Source: Zoopage sp. CT-All (Eukaryota; Zoopagomycota; Zoopagomycetes; Zoopagales; Zoopagaceae). From it: 27,340 nucleotides of DNA. The DNA is taken from positions 1 through 27,340 of the forward strand of contig QZWS01000094.1 in the NCBI GenBank assembly GCA_004114245.1, read 5' to 3'. The translations under genes were made by a program, and so were the position numbers. Below, piece after piece: positions 1 through 8,098 of the stretch; position 1 is the first letter of the stretch, and the number at the start of each line of letters is the position of its first letter. The notes under the pieces were generated by a model. The model had not been told where the DNA came from. It saw only the letters and a program-made list of their open reading frames with translations, and did not search any database.

Positions 1-165
1 ATATCGGGCGATCAATTCTCGTGGGAGTTGGATTATGGTGTGTATTTTATCATAGCCGAGGAACTGGAGCGGCGCACCAAGCAGGGCGAATTGAGTTGGA
101 TGCGAAAGAGGGTCATGAGTGAGAATGGATCCGAAAGTAACGTGGAGCCAACAGAAGAGGAGTAA
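1..165 (+). CDS. 3' end of an unidentified gene (partial)
   Basis: Frame 1 is open from the window edge to a TAA at 163-165 and gives 54 residues. The piece starts with a mixed hydrophobic and aromatic stretch (FSWELDYGVYFIIAEEL), then a basic stretch (RRTKQGELSWMRKRV), and ends in an acidic tail (NVEPTEEE). This looks like the end of a folded domain plus a charged C-terminus. I do not recognise the family. It converges on the Cwc22 gene, with 138 bp between the two stop codons. It could also be a chance open frame, since only one end is visible. Confidence 0.45.
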   Translation: MSGDQFSWELDYGVYFIIAEELERRTKQGELSWMRKRVMSENGSESNVEPTEEE

Positions 166-303
166 TTATTTGCCTGTGCTTGTGTGTTTGTGTATTATAT
201 TGCCTAATTATGTGGCAATTCAATTTCTCCGGACAAATTGCTTGTATTGACCGAAATGGCATGTGCATTGCAAGATCGGCCGAGAGCCTCAATATGAATA
301 CGA

Positions 304-3300
304 TCATCGCCTTCCAGCGTCACGATAAAAACGTCGGTCGGGAGAAGGCGATCGGTGGCTGGCACGATCATCTGGAGAAGGCGAGCGACTGACTGGTCTG
401 CGCAAGACCCTCCCAGTCGATTGCCTTGGTGGCGGCGATCTCGAGACGGAACGACTAACCGCGCGAGCTAACGGCCGCAACCGATGCCGCTGTTCTGGAT
501 GCAAATCAGCGTCTCGCCTGGAGTCATTGTCAGCTGACGGCAGTTGACTGCGTCTGGCTTTGATAGAGAGTTCGGCTTCATGGCGGAGCATGCGAAGGTG
601 CTCATCGGGATGAACGAAATCGGCTGAAGGAGAAACCGGACGTTCAATGCTAGATAGCATCTGGTAGCGATCGCGCACATCCGGATGGATAGAGCCTTCA
701 AGCGGATCATGCTTTTGAGGGCGATCCTCGGCAAGCGGATGATCTTTGTGCTCCTCGTGCTGGCGACGGTGGACGGGCGAATGGCGCTCCCCAGACCCAT
801 CATATCCGCTAGAAAAGGCAGTAGCTGGCGCCCGCAAAGGCGATCTTGATCGACGCCGGACAGGAGGCTCACGGCGCGGCGAAGGGGCTCGGCGATCAAA
901 CTCGTGACGGCGATTGGCATTCACGTCTACTGAAATTCGTGCGCGCCTCGACGGATGAATAAAATCCTCATTCAACGAAGCCTGACCGTGGTGGGCTTCA
1001 GTCACCTTTGAAGGAGGCAAGCGGTCATTGGATGGATCGCGGGGTCGATGAGAACGATCTCGCGAACGAGGAATACTTCGTGAGCGCGATCTCGGGTACA
1101 TGGGACGCCTAGCCGACGAAGCCCGCACAGGCGATCTAGATGGTGAACGGTTATACAGTTGCGCAGTATGCTTCGAAGGCAGTCGTGACGGGGAGCGGCT
1201 ATAGTAGCGATCTGCTGGTCTTGGTGGAGGAGGCGACTGGCTATAGCGTCGATTTGATCGCCTTTGGGGCGATCGTGACACAGAGCGGGTAGAGCGACGC
1301 GATGCTTGATTGCCACGGGAATAAGCAGATGCACTTTCTGCGGACGAGCGCACAGTCGAATCTGATTCACTTGACGAAATGTCGCTCGATTCGTCTCCAA
1401 GCTGTGTCTGGGCAATGAGCTGCTGCGACAGGTTTTTCAGCCTTTCGCGCAATTCATTCCTAACAACAAGGTGAGCAGGAAGTATATACCTGCATAGCCA
1501 CTTACGTTAATGCACCAAGCCCAATGCTGGTGAAATAATTGATCGCGAAGCGCATGTTTTTCGGATGGTCGGTCGGGAACAGACCAGCAAGCGCAAGCTG
1601 AGCCTCTGGCTCTGGATCCTTCAATTTGGCCGTCAGCTCATTCAACCCCATGGCTTGGTTGAGCTCTTGGAATATAATCTTGAGAAATATACGGGATGAT
1701 GCTGTCGTATCATCCTCAGTGAGCTGGACGACTTGTAATACAGTCCAAGGAATGCCGCCAGTGCTGAGTATGAATGCGAAGAGTTTGGCCACGTTTCGCA
1801 AACGGTTCGTCTCGTACCGGTGAATGGTTTCGTATGTTTGCTGGAAACAGTTGGCGTACAGGTTTGACCAGAGTCGCGGGTCAAGCTTGCAAAATCGATC
1901 GGCGAGAAGGCCATAGAACTTGCGGAATGTGTTTTCCTGTGCGCAGCAATCAATGATCATGCTGCATAGCTCAGGCTTATCCTGGTCTTGGAGTTTCATT
2001 AGCAGTAGCTTGTGCGCGCATTCTTGAAAGTCGACAGAGGACATGATGGTGAGGTAGATGGTGCGGCGGAGATTGACAAGGTCCGTGCCGGTCTTGTCGT
2101 GAATGGCCATCGCGCCGCTTGTAGCCACCGCGGTGGTACCCTGCTCATTGTCATCGTCCGACTCGCTCTCTGCGGTGCCGGAAGAATCGTCTTCATCCTC
2201 AGCATCGCTGCCGAGAATATCATGCTTGATTTCGTCATACCGCTTCTCGTTTTCAGCCCACTCAGAGTCAAACCTAAATACGTTCAGCGTTTCTTGGCCT
2301 TTGAGCGTTTCGTCGTCAAGATCAAGGTAGTGGGTAATCTGGTCTTCCTCCTCAACTACGTCCAGATCATCAGTCGTGGCCGGGTTGTCCTTAAATTTTT
2401 CACGACGGAGCTGAAACAGCACCTCAATCATATACTGCACGCGCTTATCGATGGAAGCCTCGTGGAGAATGGAACGAAGCCGCTCAAAAGTGGCGTGAAA
2501 CGCCTTGGGCGAGATCTCCTGGAGATGTGCACCGACTTCGCGAATGAATGCGACGGCTACTTCGACGCTATCGTCCGTTGCACGCTCGAGCAGGAGCGTG
2601 ACGATCTGCAGCGCGATAATTTCGTGCGCGACTTGTTGGTTGCAGAGGTGCGCTATGAAGGCGACGGTCGCAACAAGCACGTTCTTATCGCTCCGCCGGT
2701 ATGCGCGCCGGAATTGCAGAATCAGACGGGTGAGGACCAATTCACCGATCTGGTGGATTCGAGTGTTGAGCACGGCGACGAGAGCAGCGTGTACGGGCGT
2801 GAATGTTACGGATGCCTGCTGTGCCTTGAGCAACGACCGCACCAGCAGACCGCGACTTCGGATGAGGTTGACACGGAACAGCGCGGGTGCAATCACGGTG
2901 AGATTTGTCGCATTGACCTTGTTCACCAGCCCGTGGATCTTCTTCTTCTGCGCATCCCACCGCGCACGCTGAAACTCGATCGTGTTTGGATCCGTCAAAT
3001 CTCGGATCATATCACGCAATCGATGCGGCGGGATGTACGCGCCGCCTGTCCGGGTTGTCGTCGCCATTACCTCGCGATGCTGGACATAGTCGACACGCGG
3101 GTCGATTTTGACGGGGCGCGGGGCCGCAGGCTCGGTTTCAAGCAGTTGCCGCTCGCGCTCCTTGCGACGAGCCGGAATGTAGTCATGCACAGCCGGAACG
3201 GCTGCCGGCGAATCACCAGCGCGCGGCCTTTCGCTCGGCAATGCATGCTTTCGAAGACCAACGGAAGCGTCTGAGGATGATGTAGAGCGTGCCCGACGGC

Positions 3301-3475
3301 GTTGATGCAGGTGGCTGCGACCGAGGGAACGCGAGCGGGATCGTGAAGATGATCCGCCGCCGTCGCGGCCCGACCGTTGCCGCTTGCCGAGCGCCGATGA
3401 GTGCGGAAGACTGCATGCGATGGTTAGCTCCAGTGAAGAGTATTCAAGGCCACCATGCCTTTCGATCTCCATCAT
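304..3475 (-). CDS. CWC22: Pre-mRNA-splicing factor Cwc22 (MIF4G + MA3 domains, RS-rich tail)
   Basis: Spliceosome component needed for the first catalytic step; in animals it also recruits eIF4A3 to build the exon junction complex. Exons: 3475-1506 and 1459-304, with a 46-nt intron 1505-1460 (GTAAGT...TTAG). The join restores GALTNELRERL, matching the family's GLGGLTDELREHLKN. Product 1041 aa. Residues 1-140 are basic and Ser/Arg-rich; TRTGGAYIPP starts near 141; MIF4G covers about 173-360; an acidic linker follows; the MA3 domain (from FRRTIYLTIMSS) covers about 470-590. The second exon gives about 385 residues of RS/SP repeats, much longer than in compact yeasts. The first 30 residues before GKRQRS are uncertain: ATG 3475 is the most upstream in-frame start seen, with no in-frame intron found. 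Confidence 0.93.
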
Positions 3476-3536
3476 CTGGCCAAATTGTCAGAAAATCGGT
3501 CTGGCCGTTTTGCCCATCAAGCCCCAACATCCGCTG
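3476..3536. promoter_or_regulatory. 61-bp divergent promoter between Cwc22 and SmF
   Basis: Only 61 bp separate the Cwc22 ATG (3475, minus) from the SmF ATG (3537, plus), so the two spliceosomal genes must share promoter DNA, with transcription starts overlapping or lying inside the opposite gene. No TATA box stands out. If Cwc22 really starts at a later ATG, the gap becomes larger. Confidence 0.5.
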
Positions 3537-3886
3537 ATGAGCGTACGCAGCCGGCGCGTTCAACGAGCGCACCACTAACATTCTGTGTTGCAGTTCATCC
3601 CCGTCAATCCAAAGCCATTCCTGCAGAGCCTGGTGGGCAAGCCGGTGGTGGTCAAGCTCAAGTGGGGCCAAGAATACAAGGGCATCTTGCTCGCCACCGA
3701 CACGTACATGAATGCTCAGCTCGCGAATGCCGAGGAGTTTATTGATGGCGAGTCGGCTGGTGTACTTGGAGAGGTTTTGATAAGGTATGTGTGTTTGAGC
3801 GCTGGCATCGGTTGCTGACGCGGATGCGACACAGGTGTAATAACGTGCTGTATTTCCGCGGAGTCGACGAAGATATGACGGATTAA
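3537..3886 (+). CDS. SMX3: Small nuclear ribonucleoprotein F (Sm-F)
   Basis: One of the seven Sm proteins forming the ring on U1, U2, U4 and U5 snRNAs. Exons: 3537-3542, 3594-3784 and 3835-3886, with introns of 51 nt (GTACGC...TTGCAG, branch-like CTAAC at 3574-3578) and 50 nt (GTATGT...ACACAG). The product is 82 aa, the usual SmF length. It starts [13 protein letters not shown], continues with [11 protein letters not shown] (Sm motif 1) and ends in the Sm2 block [15 protein letters not shown]. The first coding exon is just ATGAGC. It was chosen because its splice to 3594 gives the conserved fungal MSF(I/V)PVNPKPF start; no other ATG upstream gives this frame. Confidence 0.92.
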
Positions 3887-4637
3887 GTATAGCACTGTTG
3901 ACAAGGAGTACGCTTTTCTGTGGTGTCTAATTGGTTGTTTGAATATGCGTCGCCACGGGGTGACTCGGCTAGAAGTCGCTGAGGTGGAGCTTGACTCTAT
4001 GCGGAAGCAGGCCCACAAGCCAGATTTTGGTCGCATTCGCAGGTTCAAATGGCGCTGCCTGCCGAATAGTATCCTCTGGAGGTCCGCGCATGCATCGGAT
4101 TCACATATCGGCCAAGTCACCCTGCTGGTGATGAGACTGTTGGCAGCGCGTCTATCTTAGAAGGTGCCTGCTTTGAAGGATGGCGCCAACGGTTGAAGGA
4201 GAAGAGGATGAGAGTGTAGACGTTATCACTTATGTTACCCTAGCCGTGATTTTATGATGACCACGACTGCCCATGGGCAAAGCAAGAGCAGTGAAGACGG
4301 TCAGGGTAGGAAAGCAATGGTGTTGGTGCATTTCACGGTTATAATCGGCAGGAGATGAAGGAGCGGGAATGCAGGGCTTGAGCAAGGCGTGACTGGGGAC
4401 TAACCTGGATCGGAGGCAGTACTGTACGAGTATTCAATTTATTTACATCCGAAACAATTGGCGAACGGTCAGGAACGGCCCTAACCCTTGGCGCCAAGAC
4501 TGAGAGCCACGAGGATCTGCCCACCCATCCTCATTTAATTCTTAGTTCATTAGCTGGCCCGGCTGCCACCTTTCGCCACCTCACAGCAACCTGCCCCAGT
4601 CCCAAGCACAACGCAAATACACCGCTAGCACACAATA
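3887..4637. other. Intergenic region, no gene recognised
   Basis: This 751-bp gap separates SmF from the first secreted-protein gene. Short open frames occur on both strands (for example 3939-4160 plus, 4120-3716 minus), but they show no recognisable motif, signal peptide or splice-linked continuation. A GGTTCAAAT string near 4042 resembles a tRNA T-loop, but the flanking stem does not pair. The last 60 bp before 4638 are C/A-rich and could be the core promoter and leader of the next gene. Confidence 0.5.
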
Positions 4638-5273
4638 ATGAATATACCCTCCGGGTCTCTTCTTGTGTTGGCCGCCATCGCCCTCGCAACTGCGCCCGCC
4701 CCCACCCTTGGCAGTGCTCACACCGACGAGCCTTCATGCTGCTTGTCCCTGACTCAAAGCCATTATGCAGAAGTTTTGGACCAATCCAGAAATGCGCAAA
4801 TCAAAGCTGACATGGCCCGCGAAAAGGCGCGGTTGAAGCACGAGATGTATGCCGAGAAAATGGGCGACGCCGTATTCATTATGGCCGCCCCTTCCCTTCT
4901 GTGTACGAATGTAAATCGCAAAGATAGCGAGTGTATGGTTGAATCGGACAAGACAGATTCAGAGCCGCAAGTATATTGCTGCCTCGATGAGCAGTTCATT
5001 ATTGGGCTTAGCCCATCAAGCGTGTACACTCTGAGGGAGATGGATTGCTCACGTGGGGCCCGACCCGTGGGGTTTCTCAAGGGCGGGCCCAATGATCCTG
5101 AGCGCATATCAGGTTTTCACGGTGGTCCCGGTGATTTCAAACACGCGCCAGGTTTGCATGATGGCTCTGAAGGCAAGTCCGGTGCACAGGACAGGCCACG
5201 GGGAACATGGCCACGAGTGCGTAAAACGGTCACGGGGCTCCCTGCAAAGGTTTGGAGACGTTTTACACAATGA
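4638..5273 (+). CDS. Predicted secreted Cys-containing protein, family unknown (A)
   Basis: Single-exon 211-aa frame. Residues 1-26 form a classic signal peptide (hydrophobic core LLVLAAIALATA, likely cleavage after GSA). The mature part has seven cysteines (34, 35, 89, 99, 114, 115, 137), including two CC pairs, and a charged, probably helical stretch at about 43-77. From about 143 to 185 there is a Gly-rich segment with three loose repeats (GFLKGGPND, GFHGGPGDF, GLHDGSEG), then a basic tail (RVRKTVTGLPAKVWRRF). No transmembrane segment or GPI signal is seen after the signal peptide. I do not recognise a family. Length, Cys content and neighbours are like fungal small secreted proteins, but a role in host interaction is inference only. 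Confidence 0.7.
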   Translation: MNIPSGSLLVLAAIALATAPAPTLGSAHTDEPSCCLSLTQSHYAEVLDQSRNAQIKADMAREKARLKHEMYAEKMGDAVFIMAAPSLLCTNVNRKDSECMVESDKTDSEPQVYCCLDEQFIIGLSPSSVYTLREMDCSRGARPVGFLKGGPNDPERISGFHGGPGDFKHAPGLHDGSEGKSGAQDRPRGTWPRVRKTVTGLPAKVWRRFTQ

Positions 5274-5680
5274 TAGATGCATAGGTGGATGTGGATATGG
5301 ATATTCCACAGTCCCTAGTGATCTTCAGCAGATGAAAGGTTGCCGGGTCCATGCTTGCTACATGGCTGTTCTGGGCGAGTGTGCTGTTTAGCCAGTAGAA
5401 ATGCGGATACCACCAATGCAATGTACATGACCAAGCCTCTTGGATGCAGAATGGCACGGCATGAGTGGCGCAGTATGGACGGCACATCATGGACGGCAGG
5501 CCCCCCTGCATATGGCAGCAGTTTTCCTGTCCACGCTAAGGCCGAATGTGTTAGGGCGGGCGGCTTACACAACAAAACCCGGCTCGGCAGGCGCAGTCAC
5601 CATATCACGTCTGCTGACCAGAAAACCGACCATCGCATCGCAACGCAACGCAACGCATCATTCGAAAGCATCAAGATCAG
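5274..5680. other. Intergenic region with short direct repeats
   Basis: This 407-bp stretch lies between secreted genes A and B. It holds a 10-bp direct repeat (ATGGACGGCA, twice within 5474-5500) and a run of 5-bp units (GCAAC type) at about 5635-5657, just upstream of the ATG at 5681. Open frames running through it into gene B in other phases look like shadows. Confidence 0.45.
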
Positions 5681-6517
5681 ATGCATCTCCTCGCACTCGC
5701 CATATATCTCGCCGCGCTCGCCACAGGCACCCATGGCTCATCGTACGACAGCTCGTCACCTGGCAGCTCGTCACCTGGCAGCTCGTCATCTGGCAGTCGT
5801 TCATGGGAGGATATTCCATTGACTCCTCTCTCGAGCAATCCAGTCGCCCCCGCCGACTCTGCACCGTCCTCCTTCCAAATCCCCGCCGATATCTCCCAAG
5901 TTCCAATGCCCAGATATCAAAAAAGCAACTTGGCTCATGCCGCAAAGTTTGGAAAATACATCCTGGGGCCTATCGGGACGGCAGCAGCACTCCCTGTGGT
6001 CCTTAGCGCTTCTTTGTTAAGTGAAGATGTAAAAAAACACCCAATTCGGAAAGGTATCGGCCTCGTCACCACCGTTAGTATGCTCGGTCCGGCCGCCGTA
6101 GCTGCTGTGGGTCTGGGTGGCGCGCACTTGTCTCGCAAAGCTTCTCACAGCATACTGCACGCCAAACAGATGGATGCTTTTGTTGAATTTATCAAGGAGA
6201 AGCTGCTGAAAATTGACGAGGCGTACAACAACAAGCACAGCGTCGAGCTCACCAAAACGAATGGGCGGAAAACGGTTGCGGCTGGTCTCCGCAGTCACCT
6301 TATCCGCGACGCAATAGCTGCAGCTCACAACCTCAAGCTGACAGACTTGGAGTTAGCGTTGGATGAGTTTAAAAAGGCAAACGTTGAAAATGATCTGATT
6401 AATCAGCTAATTAACAACGCGCTGGCTAAGGAAATTAGTGCAAAGTGGATGCGACAGCAGTTTATACTGGCAGAGGCGGAGGCGCATGCAGTGGCGAAGC
6501 TTTATTTCCAGATGTAG
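5681..6517 (+). CDS. Predicted secreted protein with Ser/Gly repeat and hydrophobic hairpin, family unknown (B)
   Basis: Single-exon 278-aa frame. Residues 1-19 are a likely signal peptide (LLALAIYLAALATG, cleavage after THG). Residues 20-42 are a low-complexity Ser/Pro/Gly repeat encoded by a 15-bp tandem repeat. A Pro-rich linker leads to two Gly/Ala-rich hydrophobic stretches (about 93-113 and 125-150) separated by a basic turn (SEDVKKHPIRK). The rest (155-278) is charged and strongly helical. There are no cysteines. The hydrophobic pair could be a membrane hairpin or a buried helical core. I do not recognise a family. It is convergent with gene C. Confidence in the frame rests on the clean signal peptide and on composition. 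Confidence 0.68.
   Translation: MHLLALAIYLAALATGTHGSSYDSSSPGSSSPGSSSSGSRSWEDIPLTPLSSNPVAPADSAPSSFQIPADISQVPMPRYQKSNLAHAAKFGKYILGPIGTAAALPVVLSASLLSEDVKKHPIRKGIGLVTTVSMLGPAAVAAVGLGGAHLSRKASHSILHAKQMDAFVEFIKEKLLKIDEAYNNKHSVELTKTNGRKTVAAGLRSHLIRDAIAAAHNLKLTDLELALDEFKKANVENDLINQLINNALAKEISAKWMRQQFILAEAEAHAVAKLYFQM
5748..5792 (+). repeat. 15-bp tandem repeat inside secreted gene B (3 copies)
   Basis: Three near-identical copies of CAGCTCGTCACCTGG lie just after the signal-peptide codons; the third copy has one substitution. Being a multiple of three, copy-number change would keep the frame and only lengthen the SSPGS repeat of the protein. Confidence 0.8.
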
Positions 6518-7007
6518 CTGTGGCCAAATACTAGGCTGGTGATGTTAAACGTCATAGAACATTTGCACATCCACCCTCCAACCTGCTTTATTTTGAATCA
6601 GGACAGTGGGAGTCTGTGGGGTGTATGCATCTTGTAAATGCAGAGTTAAGAAATATGCTTGGGGTATACCTGCTTCTGTGATTGTTTCATACACCACACA
6701 AAGTATATAGATGGCATTTTTGCATTAATAGATCATATGGCCAATATAGCTTCTTATATACCATTATATATCACTGCTGATACGCTTTTATATCACCTAT
6801 CAATGGCTATTAGGACCTGGTGCCCTCACATCAAAGGCACCAATTCCAATAGAAGTGACTGACAAGATTAAGCATGCTGTTAAACATACTTCTTGGGAGA
6901 CAATGATTAAGGATACATATTTATACGTTTGATATGTCGTTCAGTGGAGCAAATGCATATTCCTTTTATAGGAACCACCTTACTTTATTCCAGTGTCACA
7001 TTAAAAA
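6518..7007. other. AT-rich gap between convergent secreted genes B and C
   Basis: This 490-bp gap is clearly richer in A/T than the flanks, with several TATATA-like strings at about 6755-6800. One open piece (about 6765-6931, plus) reads GPGALTSKAPIPIEVTDKIK and onward to a stop. It could be a decayed coding or transposon fragment, but I cannot assign it. Confidence 0.4.
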
Positions 7008-7583
7008 CTACGCCTGTTTGCTCTTCCAAATTTTGAACATATTGGCGACTGTGATTTTTTTACCCAGGGCATTTACTCTCTTTTCAATCCGATTGTAACG
7101 ATATTTCAAGAAGGGCGAAGAAATCATTTTCAATTTTTTCAAGCTGTCGGGTTCATTCAAATATTTCCTTGCGTAAGTCAGGCAATCATTGGCAGCCTCC
7201 ACCGAGGGGTATTCAAGTACAGCTTTATCTCCATTGAGCTTTTCAATCCGTTGTATGTGAGCAAGTGGCAATGGCTTGGACTGTTTGTAGAACAGAAGGG
7301 CGAGCTTGAACTCCATCTCTGCCATATCTAAGGCCTCTGAAGGACTGGTGGGTGTGTAGCTACGGTTCCTACGGTCGTCAATTGTAATGTACCCATTAGA
7401 AACGCGCGGTTCGGTTTTCATTTTGAGAGCGTTGACGAAACGCTTCATCCAGGTTTTCGTCTTCGGACCGTCTCGCTTCGGAGTACCTTGCGTCGATGCA
7501 TATGCAGGGGAGATGGCGGTGCCAGCAAGCAGCACGGCGGTGGCGGCAACAAAGATGAAGAGAGTGGCGTGCAGGCGTGTCAT
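7008..7583 (-). CDS. Predicted secreted basic protein, family unknown (C)
   Basis: Single-exon 191-aa frame. Residues 1-29 are a signal peptide (TLFIFVAATAVLLAGTAI core, cleavage after AYA). The mature protein is Lys/Arg-rich with one cysteine (134). It has a basic segment (KTKTWMKRFVNALKMK) after the cleavage site, a helical middle (SEALDMAEMEFKLALLFYKQ) and a very basic C-terminus ending KITVANMFKIWKSKQA. No family is recognised and no internal repeat is seen. The ATG at 7583 is preceded within 5 nt by ten consecutive C on the coding strand. Codon use and lack of introns resemble genes A and B. Confidence 0.7.
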   Translation of the reverse strand: MTRLHATLFIFVAATAVLLAGTAISPAYASTQGTPKRDGPKTKTWMKRFVNALKMKTEPRVSNGYITIDDRRNRSYTPTSPSEALDMAEMEFKLALLFYKQSKPLPLAHIQRIEKLNGDKAVLEYPSVEAANDCLTYARKYLNEPDSLKKLKMISSPFLKYRYNRIEKRVNALGKKITVANMFKIWKSKQA

Positions 7584-8098
7584 TGCGTGGGGGGGGGGTT
7601 CTATGCGTCAGGTGGGCAGAGAAAAGCGGGTGGCAGAGCAGTCTTCATGCCACTGACGCCCAGTCAATGCTGACAAACCGATGCAGTCATCTTGAAAACA
7701 TCGCGCAGCCACAGTATGGCTGGAGTGCATCGGTGATATTGGGGTAGCAGAGAAGCAGCTGGAACATCGAGAAGGCAAGGAGCACCAGCTTAGTGACCGT
7801 GCTTGCTATGATTTGGATCCAAATATTTGCAGTAGCGCAAGGATTATGAATGCTGGATTCTTTCGTAGTGAGGCATGGCTATTGCCATTGACAATGTAGA
7901 TCATGGGGCACCTGAGATCTCTATTTCAGGAAAAGTGGCGATGCTAGACAGCTTATACAACCATTCCATGACAGCTTCTAATTGTGTTCAGCGGTGTTTG
8001 GACTGGTCAGGAAACCAGCTTTAGTCATGCGTCGGTCGCGAATAGCAGAATGTTACAGGACATCTATTTTGAAGGGAGGAGAGATGCGCCGACATAGA
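7584..8098. other. Intergenic region, no gene recognised
   Basis: This 515-bp gap lies upstream of secreted gene C and downstream of the RluA-type gene. Apart from the G10 run at 7589-7598 next to the gene C start, I see no open frame of substance, no RNA gene and no repeat. Confidence 0.5.
7589..7598. repeat. Homopolymer of ten G (C10 on the coding strand of gene C)
   Basis: Ten consecutive G on the plus strand form a C10 tract in the leader of secreted gene C, ending 5 nt before its ATG (7583). Such tracts are prone to slippage. The length could also be a sequencing artefact. Confidence 0.85.

Noticed and set aside
2012-3274. Long plus-strand open frame (420 codons) opposite Cwc22
   Set aside because: It is fully antisense to the conserved MIF4G/MA3 coding sequence, with no recognisable domain. 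It is a by-product of codon bias.
4038-4056. tRNA-like GGTTCAAAT string after SmF
   Set aside because: The closing G-C pair of the T-stem is missing and no cloverleaf can be drawn.
5440-6006. 188-codon plus-strand frame overlapping the start of secreted gene B
   Set aside because: It runs across the 5-bp and 15-bp repeats in another phase with no signal peptide or domain; the frame at 5681 has a clean signal peptide.
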